Of a stretch of DNA of 8,573 bases, positions 1-6,048 are shown in pieces; position 1 is the stretch's first letter, and each line of letters starts with the position of its first letter. The notes under the pieces are model-generated. The model had not been told where the DNA came from, did no database searches, and was given only the letters and a program-made list of their open reading frames with translations. The translations under genes were made by a program, and so were the position numbers. The stretch is from contig JAHWJQ010000083.1 of assembly GCA_019348305.1 (NCBI GenBank), forward strand, positions 1-8,573, given 5' to 3'. Source of the stretch: Actinomycetota bacterium (GTDB lineage: Bacteria > Actinomycetota > Acidimicrobiia > Acidimicrobiales > CADCTF01).

Positions 1-340
1 TGTAGAGCCAGGACGGCGTCGGGGTCAGCCGGCTCACGAGCGACTGCCAGAGCCCGAAGGGGTTGTGCTCGAGCAGCCGGTGCTCGACGGCCAGCACCTC
101 GAAGCCGCAGCGCTCGAGCAGCGCCTCGATCCCCGCCGGGGTGAAGTGGGTGCGGTGGCGCGGCAGGTCGAGGTGATACCAGCGCGGGCCGCCGAGCCGC
201 GCCTGCCAGGAGGCCAGGTTCGGCACGCCGGCGAGGAGGACGCCGCCCGGCGCGAGCCATCCGCGCAGCCGCCGCAGTGCCGCCGCCGGATCGTCGACGT
301 GCTCGAGGACGTGCCAGAGCGTGATCGCGTCGAGCGAGCC
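1..340 (-). other. C-terminal part of a class I SAM-dependent methyltransferase (foreign or chimeric segment)
   Basis: The translated segment begins with SLDAITLWHVLEHVDDP and continues with the post-motif III pattern LAPGGVLLAGVPN, then PRHRTHFTPAGIEALLE and the closing GFEVL. This order is the second half of the Methyltransf_11/23 fold. The upstream SAM-binding glycine loop is absent because the flavoprotein precedes it. Codon use differs from the adjoining flavoprotein: Ala is GCG 7, GCC 3, GCA 1 here against GCG 4, GCC 24 there. Pro is CCG 8, CCC 1 here against CCG 3, CCC 6, CCA 2 there. Substrate cannot be read; similar sequences methylate sugars, quinones or small metabolites. The right-hand boundary is approximate (338-352). 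Confidence 0.75.
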
Positions 341-988
341 GGCCGCCACCTCGGCGTCCTTGCCGGGCAGCACCTGCTGGCGGCTGACGATGAGCGTCAC
401 CCGGCACCCGAAGCTCGAGAACATGTGCACGAACTCGACGCCGGTGACGCCCGAGCCGATGACCACCAGGTGGGAGGGGAGCTCGGGTGGCGGGTAGGCC
501 TGGCGGGTCGACAGGACGCGCTCGCCGTCGATGTCGCACCACTCCGGCACCCGTGGTCGCGACCCCGTGCACAACAGCACGGCGTCGGCGTCGAGCTCGT
601 GGCGCCGGCCTCCCGCCTCCTCCGCTTCGACGCAGTGGGGGCCGACGAGCCGCCCCGTCCCCCTGATGATGCGCACGCCCTGGCTCGACAGCAGCCCGCA
701 CACCGAGGTGTTGAGGCGGTCCTCGATGGCTGTGATGCGGTGCTTGAGGGCGTCGAAGTCGAGCTCGGCCTCCAGCTTGGCCAGCCCCATCACCGGCGCC
801 CGCCGGGCCAGGGCCATGGCTCCGCCCGTGGCGATCATGGCCTTGGAGGGGATGCAGTCCCACAGGTGGGCGGCTCCGCCGACCACGTCACGCTCGATCA
901 GGGTGACCTCGGCGCCCAGGCGGGCGGCGGCACTGGCGGCGGTGTGGCCGGCGGGGCCTCCTCCGATGATGACGAAGCGCACGGCCAT
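1..988 (-). CDS. In-frame chimeric ORF: N-terminal NAD(P)H-quinone dehydrogenase (LpdA-like flavoprotein) joined to a methyltransferase C-terminal part; open at the window edge
   Basis: Reading from ATG at 988, 329 codons stay open to the edge. Residues 1-213 or so are a class I pyridine nucleotide-disulfide oxidoreductase. They show a Rossmann FAD-binding motif (VIIGGGPAGHTAA, 6-18), an active-site segment DCIPSKAM (44-51), the end of the FAD domain (LLCTGSRPR, 138-146) and a second NAD(P)-binding GxGxxG-type motif (VVIGSGVTGVEF, 175-186). The first of the two redox cysteines of dihydrolipoamide dehydrogenase is missing (GGAAHLWDC, 37-45). This fits the actinobacterial NAD(P)H-quinone dehydrogenase family (M. 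tuberculosis LpdA type) rather than E3 itself. The family is normally about 460-490 residues, but here the NAD domain stops at about residue 214. The chain then continues as a SAM methyltransferase (GSLDAITLWHVLEH, 217-230), with no dimerisation domain. The gene diverges from the zinc-finger regulator at 1065. No Shine-Dalgarno sequence precedes the ATG. The flavoprotein call is strong; that the whole ORF is one natural gene is doubtful. Confidence 0.8.
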   Translation of the reverse strand, partial: MAVRFVIIGGGPAGHTAASAAARLGAEVTLIERDVVGGAAHLWDCIPSKAMIATGGAMALARRAPVMGLAKLEAELDFDALKHRITAIEDRLNTSVCGLLSSQGVRIIRGTGRLVGPHCVEAEEAGGRRHELDADAVLLCTGSRPRVPEWCDIDGERVLSTRQAYPPPELPSHLVVIGSGVTGVEFVHMFSSFGCRVTLIVSRQQVLPGKDAEVAAGSLDAITLWHVLEHVDDPAAALRRLRGWLAPGGVLLAGVPNLASWQARLGGPRWYHLDLPRHRTHFTPAGIEALLERCGFEVLAVEHRLLEHNPFGLWQSLVSRLTPTPSWLY

Positions 989-996
989 CCCCACCG

Positions 997-1002
997 AGGC
1001 TA
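997..1002 (-). promoter_or_regulatory. Possible -10 element for the LpdA-like gene
   Basis: On the minus strand TAGCCT matches the actinobacterial TANNNT pattern. It ends eight bases before the ATG at 988, so transcription would begin at or next to the start codon and give a leaderless mRNA. No convincing -35 box sits 16-19 bases upstream. The call rests on spacing and the absence of a ribosome binding site. Confidence 0.25.
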
Positions 1003-1027
1003 CCCCCGCCCCATCGTCTAGTTGTCC

Positions 1028-1056
1028 TTGACGGGGGCCCGAGGGATGTCTACCGT
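1028..1056 (+). promoter_or_regulatory. Promoter of the four-zinc-finger regulator, likely leaderless
   Basis: TTGACG at 1028-1033 and TACCGT at 1051-1056 are separated by 17 bases. They match the SigA-type -35 (TTGACR) and actinobacterial -10 (TANNNT) patterns. The expected transcription start, about seven bases after the -10, falls at 1062-1065. That is at or within a few bases of the ATG at 1065, so the mRNA would be leaderless. There is no Shine-Dalgarno sequence at a usable distance; the nearest purine run (GAGGGA, 1041-1046) is 18 bases away. Confidence 0.55.
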
Positions 1057-1066
1057 CCGTAGACAT
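1046..1066. promoter_or_regulatory. Perfect inverted repeat, candidate operator over the -10 box and start codon
   Basis: ATGTCTAC (1046-1053) and GTAGACAT (1059-1066) are exact reverse complements around the 5-base spacer CGTCC. The repeat covers the proposed -10 hexamer, the transcription start and the first two bases of the start codon of the helix-turn-helix/zinc-finger gene. A dimeric repressor bound here would block polymerase. Autoregulation by the downstream gene product is the simplest hypothesis but is inference. As RNA only the right arm would be transcribed, so a role as an mRNA hairpin is unlikely. Confidence 0.5.
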
Positions 1067-1943
1067 GACGCTCGACGAAGCCATTCTGCGGGATGTCCAA
1101 ACGGCCCGGGAGAACCTCGAGCAGCTCGAAGACGCGACCTACGAGGCCAGAGCCTGCTTCCACCAGGCGATCCGGCGCCTTCACGGCGCCGGCGGCTCGA
1201 TGCGGGAGATCGCCACCGCCTTGGGCCTCAGCCATCAGCGGGTCCACCAGATCGTCGGAGAAGACGGCATCGTCGAGCTCGAAGCGGCGTCGACCGAGCT
1301 GACCCCCCTGCCGACAGCCGGCGCCGTGGTGACGACGGGCCAGCAGGACCGCTGCTCGTTCTGCGCCGCCGGCCGGTCCCAGCTCGACCAGTTCCTGGCG
1401 GCCCCCGGTGGGGTCTTCATCTGCGGCGGCTGCGTGGTGGAGGCGAGCCGGGTGGTCCAGGGGGGTTCGTCGGCGACGCTCGCACCGGCCGACGCCGGCG
1501 CCACGTGCACCTTCTGCCGCAACGACACGACCATGGGACCCGGCGCCAGCAGCGGCGAGGTCAACATCTGCGCCTCGTGCGTGGCGACCTGTGAGCGGAT
1601 GCTCACCGGCCCCCGGCCCCGCAAGGTGATGGCCAGGCGCAACGCCAGGTTCCGCTGCTCGTTCTGCAACGGTGCCCAACCCGAGACCAAGAGGCTCATC
1701 ACCGGCCCCGGGGTCTTCATCTGCAATGCATGCGTCGCCGCCGCCGGCGAGGTCCTCGGCTCCGGCCAGCCCACCAAAGGGCCCCGCCAGGTGGTGCTGC
1801 GCGATGCGACCGAACAGGGTCGGCCGTGCCAGTTCTGCGGGAAGCTGCCGGCTCAGGTGGGCGGCATGGTGAGCGGCGGCCGGGGCCGGATCTGCCAGCC
1901 GTGCCTGCACCTGTGCCAGGAGATGCTCGCGAGCGGGGCCTGA
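1065..1943 (+). CDS. Helix-turn-helix protein with four tandem ClpX-type C4 zinc-binding domains
   Basis: The 292-residue product opens with a mostly helical segment (1-40). A helix-turn-helix resembling sigma region 4/HTH_23 follows (SMREIATALGLSHQRVHQIV, 45-64). Four C4 zinc fingers come next, all with the CxFC...xxCxxC spacing of the ClpX N-terminal zinc-binding domain: C97/C100/C120/C123, C148/C151/C169/C172, C198/C201/C220/C223 and C255/C258/C277/C280. The third is closest to ClpX itself (TKRLITGPGVFICNACV). In ClpX this fold dimerises and binds substrates and adaptors. No AAA+ domain follows here, so the protein is not an unfoldase. It probably binds DNA through the HTH and uses the zinc domains for dimerisation or protein contacts (inference). 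No membrane segment is visible, so it should be cytosolic. The ATG at 1065 was chosen because it agrees with the domain start and the leaderless promoter. The gene ends convergently with the solute-binding protein gene. Confidence 0.88.
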   Translation: MTLDEAILRDVQTARENLEQLEDATYEARACFHQAIRRLHGAGGSMREIATALGLSHQRVHQIVGEDGIVELEAASTELTPLPTAGAVVTTGQQDRCSFCAAGRSQLDQFLAAPGGVFICGGCVVEASRVVQGGSSATLAPADAGATCTFCRNDTTMGPGASSGEVNICASCVATCERMLTGPRPRKVMARRNARFRCSFCNGAQPETKRLITGPGVFICNACVAAAGEVLGSGQPTKGPRQVVLRDATEQGRPCQFCGKLPAQVGGMVSGGRGRICQPCLHLCQEMLASGA

Positions 1944-1973
1944 ACCAGAGCCTCACGGCTCAGGAACCGTTCA
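1941..1973. terminator. Possible bidirectional terminator/hairpin between convergent genes
   Basis: An inner stem GAGCC (1948-1952)/GGCTC (1957-1961) with loop TCAC is nested inside an outer repeat TGAAC (1941-1945)/GTTCA (1969-1973). The outer arms contain the stop codons of the two convergent genes: TGA at 1941-1943 on plus and TGA at 1973-1971 on minus. Stems are short and no T-run follows on either strand, so it would be a weak or U-tract-less terminator. The placement supports the call more than the structure does. Confidence 0.35.
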
Positions 1974-3728
1974 GCCGGCGCGCCCCCTCATGCCCACCAC
2001 CAGGAGGCCGAGGGCCGCGAGCCCCGCCAGCCCGGCGACGGCCAGGGCGACCCTGCCCACCCAACCCGAACCCCCCCCGCCCTGATCCGGCGGCTGGGGT
2101 TGGGGGGGGCGCTCGGCCCCCTCGGGTGCCGACCGGGGCTCCACGAACGAGCGCTTGTCGAGGATGCCAACCCCTTTCACGAACACCCACCCGTCGTAGA
2201 TGGCGGGCCGGAAGCTGAAGATCCCGGTCGAGAAGATGAGCGGCACCACGGGCAGGTCGTCGGCCAGCAGCCGCAACGCGTCCTGGACCGCCGCCTGGCG
2301 GGCCACCGGATCGGCTGTGGTGGACACCCGTTGGGCGAGCGCGTCGAAGGCGGGGCTGCGGTAGCCGCTGTAGTTGAGCGCGGCCGTGGCGGGGTTCGAT
2401 CCGAAGAGTCGGCCGAGGAAGTCCGGGTCATAGGAGGCCAGTGGTGGCGCCACCCAGATCGCCGCCTGGAACGACGGAGCGCTCCCGTCTTCTCCGACGG
2501 CCCGGGAGAGGTCGTCGCGCGAGACGCTCCTGGTCCCCGCCGTCACCCCCGCTCGGCGCAGGGCGACGACCACCTGTCGGGCCGCCTCCTGCTTCACCGG
2601 GTCGTTGTCCGGCGCGAGAACCTCGATCGGGCCCAGCCCCATCCCCGCCAGCGCTCCCGCTGCGCCCCGGTCGAAGGAGTGCAGGACCTCCTTCGACGAC
2701 CATGGCGACTCCGGGTGCAGGTACCCCCTGTCGGCGGGCACCGCCTCGCCGACGCTGTTGGCGATCCGGCGGAGGTCGAGAGCACGGGCTACGGCCCGGC
2801 GCACCTCGACCCGGTCGAAGGGCGGCTGGCGGAGGTTGAACATCAACACCGTGCCGAGATACACGGGGCCGTCGACGGTACGCACCCCCAGTCCCCTGAC
2901 CCGGGCGGCGGCGTCCTCGGGCAGGCTCACCGGGATCATGTCGGCCCGCCGGCGCTCGAGTGACTGCAGCGTCTCGTCCACCGTGGTGATCACCGGCACC
3001 TCGAGCGTGGCCACCGCGGGCGGGCCGCGGAAGTAGTCGGGCACCGCCTCGAAGCGGTAGGCCTGGCCGGGGAGGTGCTCGACGAGGCGGTACGGGCCAC
3101 TCCCGACAGCGAGCCCGTCGGGCGCCAGCTTCGACTTCGGCAGCGCCTTCCATATGTGGGCCGGCAGGATGGGGACGTCCGACAGCGGCTGGTCGGCGAA
3201 GCCGGGCGAGGCATGACGCAGTGAGATCACAACCGTGCGAGCGTCGGGAGTCTCCACCCGCTCCACTGCGGCCAGCTCCGGGGTGAACCGGGGATGGGGG
3301 CGCTCGGCCATGAAGCGGAAGGTGAAGGCGACGTCGGTCGACGTGACCTCGGTACCGTCGTGCCAGCGGGCACCCTCGGCCAGCTTCAGGGTCACCCGCC
3401 GGCCGTCGGGGCTGGTCTGGGCCGAGGTGGCCAGCCAGGGCTGGGGAATGCCGGCGGCGTCGCGCCAGAAAAGGGTGTCGTAGACCAGGGTCACCAACTG
3501 ATAGCCGAGCTCGAAGGTGTAGGGCGTCAGCGACCCGTCGTCCTGGGGGAACGGGAAGCGCACGACCGGAACGGGCGCCGGCCCCGGTTGCCCCCCGGCG
3601 GGGCTGGCCGCCACCAGCGACGAGGCCAGCGCCACCAGAGCCAGCGCTGCTCCCCGCACGATCCCAGCGGTGCTGTGGGTCCTGTCGTCGCGCAAAGGTC
3701 TCATCCGGGGGCAGGGGCGGCGAGGCAC
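1971..3728 (-). CDS. Family 5 ABC-type substrate-binding protein (peptide/nickel type) with a C-terminal membrane anchor
   Basis: The 585-residue product has a basic N-terminus and a hydrophobic stretch (about 22-43, ending ASPAGG) that looks like a Sec signal peptide. It lacks a lipobox cysteine. The mature part follows the SBP_bac_5 (OppA/DppA-like) pattern in order: an N-terminal segment naming the partner lobe (LVYDTLFWRD), KLAEGARWHDGTEVTSTDVA, VGSGPYRLVEH, MFNLRQPPFDRVEVRRAVAR, and a C-terminal LLADDLPVVPLIF. The ligand is probably an oligopeptide or other small solute; specificity cannot be read. A Pro/Gly-rich linker (about 536-557) leads to a 21-residue hydrophobic helix (about 560-580) and a positive tail (RGRAG), so the protein is likely tethered outside the membrane by its C-terminus. 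No permease or ATPase genes lie in the window. The start is GTG at 3728, with ATG at 3704 equally possible because neither has a clear ribosome binding site. Confidence 0.85.
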   Translation of the reverse strand: MPRRPCPRMRPLRDDRTHSTAGIVRGAALALVALASSLVAASPAGGQPGPAPVPVVRFPFPQDDGSLTPYTFELGYQLVTLVYDTLFWRDAAGIPQPWLATSAQTSPDGRRVTLKLAEGARWHDGTEVTSTDVAFTFRFMAERPHPRFTPELAAVERVETPDARTVVISLRHASPGFADQPLSDVPILPAHIWKALPKSKLAPDGLAVGSGPYRLVEHLPGQAYRFEAVPDYFRGPPAVATLEVPVITTVDETLQSLERRRADMIPVSLPEDAAARVRGLGVRTVDGPVYLGTVLMFNLRQPPFDRVEVRRAVARALDLRRIANSVGEAVPADRGYLHPESPWSSKEVLHSFDRGAAGALAGMGLGPIEVLAPDNDPVKQEAARQVVVALRRAGVTAGTRSVSRDDLSRAVGEDGSAPSFQAAIWVAPPLASYDPDFLGRLFGSNPATAALNYSGYRSPAFDALAQRVSTTADPVARQAAVQDALRLLADDLPVVPLIFSTGIFSFRPAIYDGWVFVKGVGILDKRSFVEPRSAPEGAERPPQPQPPDQGGGGSGWVGRVALAVAGLAGLAALGLLVVGMRGRAG

Positions 3729-3737
3729 CAGGAGACG

Positions 3738-3749
3738 GAGCCGCGGCTC
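3738..3749. promoter_or_regulatory. 12-bp perfect palindrome in the divergent intergenic region
   Basis: GAGCCGCGGCTC is self-complementary and sits between the divergent starts at 3728 (minus) and 3779 (plus). A minus-strand TACGGT (3759-3754) nearby matches TANNNT and could be a -10 box for the solute-binding protein gene. Palindromes of this composition also arise by chance in DNA this GC-rich, so an operator role is only a possibility. Confidence 0.2.
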
Positions 3750-3766
3750 GTTGACCGTACCCGGCC

Positions 3767-3771
3767 GGGAG
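3767..3771 (+). promoter_or_regulatory. Ribosome binding site supporting the GTG start at 3779
   Basis: GGGAG lies seven bases upstream of the GTG at 3779 and supports this as the start of the M50-rhomboid fusion gene. A competing possibility is the in-frame GTG at 3806. TAGTCT (3792-3797, TANNNT) precedes that codon by eight bases and would give a leaderless message. The two choices differ by nine residues outside any domain. Confidence 0.45.
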
Positions 3772-3778
3772 CCGCTTT

Positions 3779-5959
3779 GTGTCGTCGTCGCTAGTCTCGG
3801 AGTCGGTGCCGGTGAGGACTGGGTTCAGCGTGGGCGGGATCCCGGTGCGGGTGGATCCGTCGTTCTTCCTCCTGGTTCTGTTCGTCGCTTTCAACCGCGA
3901 CCTGCCGAGTCTCCTGACCTGGGCCGCGGTCGTCTTCATCGGAGTGTTGGGCCACGAGCTGGGCCACGCCGTTGCCTTCCGGGCCTTCGGCCAGGAGCCC
4001 AGGATCGAGCTGGTCGCCATGGGTGGTCTGACCTGGGCCGTCGGGGGCAGACCCCTCACTGCCGCCCGCCAGCTGGTGGTGAGCCTGGCCGGCCCCGGCG
4101 CCGGCTTCGTCCTCGGTGCCCTCGCCTACGCCGCCGGCCGCACGGACAGCCCGCTGCTCGACCACCGCCTGGTCGAGGTGGCGATGAGGGACCTGCTGTT
4201 CGTCAGCTTCGTGTGGGGCGTGCTCAACCTGGTGCCCATGTTGCCCCTCGACGGGGGCCGGGTGATGCAGAGCCTGCTCGACATGGCGACCAGGGGACGG
4301 GGCGAGCGGCCGGCGCTGGTGATCTCGGTGGTGGTGGGTGCGGCCGGCGCATTGGCGGCCGTGCTGGTCGGCCAGGTGTTCGTGGCCCTCTTCGCCGGGC
4401 TGTTCGTGTACGCCAACGCCCGGTCCCTCACCCGTTCCCGGCCCCCGCCCAGCGAGCGCGACTACGGGTCGTGGCTGGAAGAGGGCTACCAGGCACTCCG
4501 CCAAGGGGCGCGGTTGGCGGCCTCGAACCGGGCGCGGGAGATCCTCGCCGGGTCCTCCGACCCTGAGCTGCGGTCGAAGGCGGCCACGTTGTTGATGTGG
4601 GTCCAGCTCCTCGACGGCAAGGTGGACGACGCGCTCGGCCTCCTGGCCGCCAACCCCGCCGCCGCCGGACGGCCGGTGCTCACCGAAGCCGTGGAGCAGG
4701 CCACCGGTGGGCCGGAGAACGCCATCGAGCTTCTGGCCGCCGCTCACCGCTCGCGGCCGGGCGACGCCGCTGGAGCTCTTCTGGCCAGGGCCCTGGTGGA
4801 AGCGGGGCGCCTGGACGAGGCATCCCATCTCGCCCTGGCGGCAGAGCCCGAAGCCACCGGGCCGAACACCCGCGCGGTGGTGGGAGCCGGGCTGTTCCGC
4901 TCGGGGCGGCTGGAAGAGGCCGCCCGGGTGGGTGAGGTGAGCTTCAACAGCGACGCCCATCCCCTCACCGCCTACAACGTCGCCTGTTGCTGGGCCCGCC
5001 AGGGGCAGCCGGCGGAGGCCATGGAGTGGCTGGAGAGGGCAGCCGACGCCGGCTACGACGATCTCGCCACCCTCGATGCCGACGCCGACCTGGCGGTGCT
5101 GCGCGAACAGCCGGGCTTCGAGGACCTTCGCCGGCGGGTGGGCTCCCCCAAGCCGGGCGCGGTTTGCTACCGGCACCCCGACGTAGCCGTCAACCTCGGC
5201 TGCCCCAGTTGCCACCGGCCGATCTGCGAGCGGTGCGCGGTCGCCACTTCGGCGGGATGGCTGTGCCCGGAGTGCCTGGAGGAGATGAAGCGCAGGCCCA
5301 GACAGCCCCTGAGCGCCGGCGTCATCGCCCTGCTCGCCGTGAACGTCGCCGTCTTCGTGGCCCAGCAGCTACGCCCCGAGCTGACGTTTCGCTACGCGCT
5401 CTTCCGCCCTTTCGTGGCCGCCGGCGAATGGTTCCGGCTGGTGACTTCGACGGCGCTGCACGCCAACGTCGTCCACCTGCTGTTCAACTCACTGGCCCTG
5501 TGGTGGTACGGCCGGCCGGTGGAACAGCGGATGGGGACGGTCCGCCTCCTGGTGATCTACGCCGCAGCCGGGATCTCGGGGTCGGCTGCCTCCTACGCCT
5601 TCGGCGGCTGCCTCGGGGTCAGCCTCGGCGCGTCCGGCGCCATCCTCGGCATCCTCGGAGCAGTGGTTGCCCACGCCTGGAGCAGACGAGCCGAGGAGCC
5701 CGCGATGTTGCGCCAGTTGCTCATCTGGATCGCGGTGATCATGGTGCTCGGGTTCGTGGGGCCGATCCGCACCGACAACCTGGCCCACCTCGGGGGCCTG
5801 TTGGCCGGCGTCGCCATGGGGCTCGGCTTCGAGGCGGCACCCGGTTGGGATCGCGGGCGCGGCATCCTCGGCTTCGGTGCGGCAGCCGCCGTCACCGCCA
5901 CCGCTATTGCCCTGGTGTTCTGGCGCACCACCACGTTCCCCTGCGGGCTCGGGCACTGA
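3779..5959 (+). CDS. Fusion of site-2 protease (M50), TPR region, B-box-like zinc finger and rhomboid serine protease
   Basis: This 726-residue membrane protein contains two unrelated intramembrane proteases. Residues 15-215 are an M50 site-2 protease. The zinc motif is HELGH (59-63, catalytic E60) in the first membrane helices, and the third ligand is D158 in NLVPMLPLDGGR (150-161); no PDZ domain is present. Residues 228-452 form a soluble helical region with TPR-like units (such as ALVEAGRLDEASHLAL, 338-353, and AYNVACCWARQGQPAEAMEW, 398-417). Residues 463-499 are a B-box-like zinc finger (CYRH, CPSC, CERC, CPEC) of the kind that precedes many actinobacterial rhomboids. Residues 512-726 are a rhomboid with H566 and N570 in HLLFN, nucleophile S619 in GASG and catalytic H670 in NLAHLGG. 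All catalytic residues of both proteases are intact. The rhomboid part alone equals a usual complete zinc-finger rhomboid, so the M50-TPR part looks added in front. It lies 89 bp upstream of the FtsH-like gene on the same strand. Substrates are unknown; M50 and rhomboid enzymes usually cleave membrane-anchored regulators such as anti-sigma factors. Confidence 0.9.
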   Translation: MSSSLVSESVPVRTGFSVGGIPVRVDPSFFLLVLFVAFNRDLPSLLTWAAVVFIGVLGHELGHAVAFRAFGQEPRIELVAMGGLTWAVGGRPLTAARQLVVSLAGPGAGFVLGALAYAAGRTDSPLLDHRLVEVAMRDLLFVSFVWGVLNLVPMLPLDGGRVMQSLLDMATRGRGERPALVISVVVGAAGALAAVLVGQVFVALFAGLFVYANARSLTRSRPPPSERDYGSWLEEGYQALRQGARLAASNRAREILAGSSDPELRSKAATLLMWVQLLDGKVDDALGLLAANPAAAGRPVLTEAVEQATGGPENAIELLAAAHRSRPGDAAGALLARALVEAGRLDEASHLALAAEPEATGPNTRAVVGAGLFRSGRLEEAARVGEVSFNSDAHPLTAYNVACCWARQGQPAEAMEWLERAADAGYDDLATLDADADLAVLREQPGFEDLRRRVGSPKPGAVCYRHPDVAVNLGCPSCHRPICERCAVATSAGWLCPECLEEMKRRPRQPLSAGVIALLAVNVAVFVAQQLRPELTFRYALFRPFVAAGEWFRLVTSTALHANVVHLLFNSLALWWYGRPVEQRMGTVRLLVIYAAAGISGSAASYAFGGCLGVSLGASGAILGILGAVVAHAWSRRAEEPAMLRQLLIWIAVIMVLGFVGPIRTDNLAHLGGLLAGVAMGLGFEAAPGWDRGRGILGFGAAAAVTATAIALVFWRTTTFPCGLGH

Positions 5960-6034
5960 GCGACGGTCGGGCTGGTGCACCCGCGGCGCGGTCTTGTCGC
6001 CACCGGTGCGGTACCTTCGGTGTCCTCTAACGGT

Positions 6035-6039
6035 GGGAG
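6035..6039 (+). promoter_or_regulatory. ftsH: Ribosome binding site of the double-AAA FtsH gene
   Basis: GGGAG ends nine bases before the ATG at 6049, and no other in-frame start gives the complete N-terminal membrane anchor. In the rest of the 5960-6048 gap I see no clear terminator. A TACCTT (6012-6017) could be a -10 box but has no -35 at proper spacing. Co-transcription with the upstream protease gene is therefore possible but unproven. Confidence 0.5.
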
Positions 6040-6048
6040 CTGAGCACG

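Noticed and set aside
65..1021. Plus-strand 318-residue open frame over the flavoprotein/methyltransferase region
   Set aside because: It is low-complexity Arg/Ala/Gly/His-rich with no domain. The opposite strand gives clear Rossmann and methyltransferase motifs over the whole length.
1050..1910. Minus-strand 286-residue open frame opposite the zinc-finger gene
   Set aside because: No motif or start signal. The plus strand shows 16 regularly spaced zinc-binding cysteines and a helix-turn-helix.
1065..1943. A ClpX protease subunit or sigma factor
   Set aside because: There is no Walker A/B or AAA+ domain for ClpX and no sigma region 2. Only the zinc domains and one helix-turn-helix are present.
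2428..4059. Minus-strand 543-residue open frame overlapping the solute-binding protein gene and the start of the protease fusion
   Set aside because: It is an Arg/Pro/Gly-rich translation in another frame. The SBP_bac_5 pattern runs continuously in the 1971-3728 frame.
3791..5215. Minus-strand 474-residue open frame opposite the M50-TPR part
   Set aside because: No recognisable domain. The plus-strand frame contains HELGH, the TPRs and the zinc finger.
5974..5981. GGTGCACC palindrome after the M50-rhomboid stop as a terminator
   Set aside because: It is only 8 bp, has no loop and no T-run, and is easily found by chance in this GC-rich DNA.
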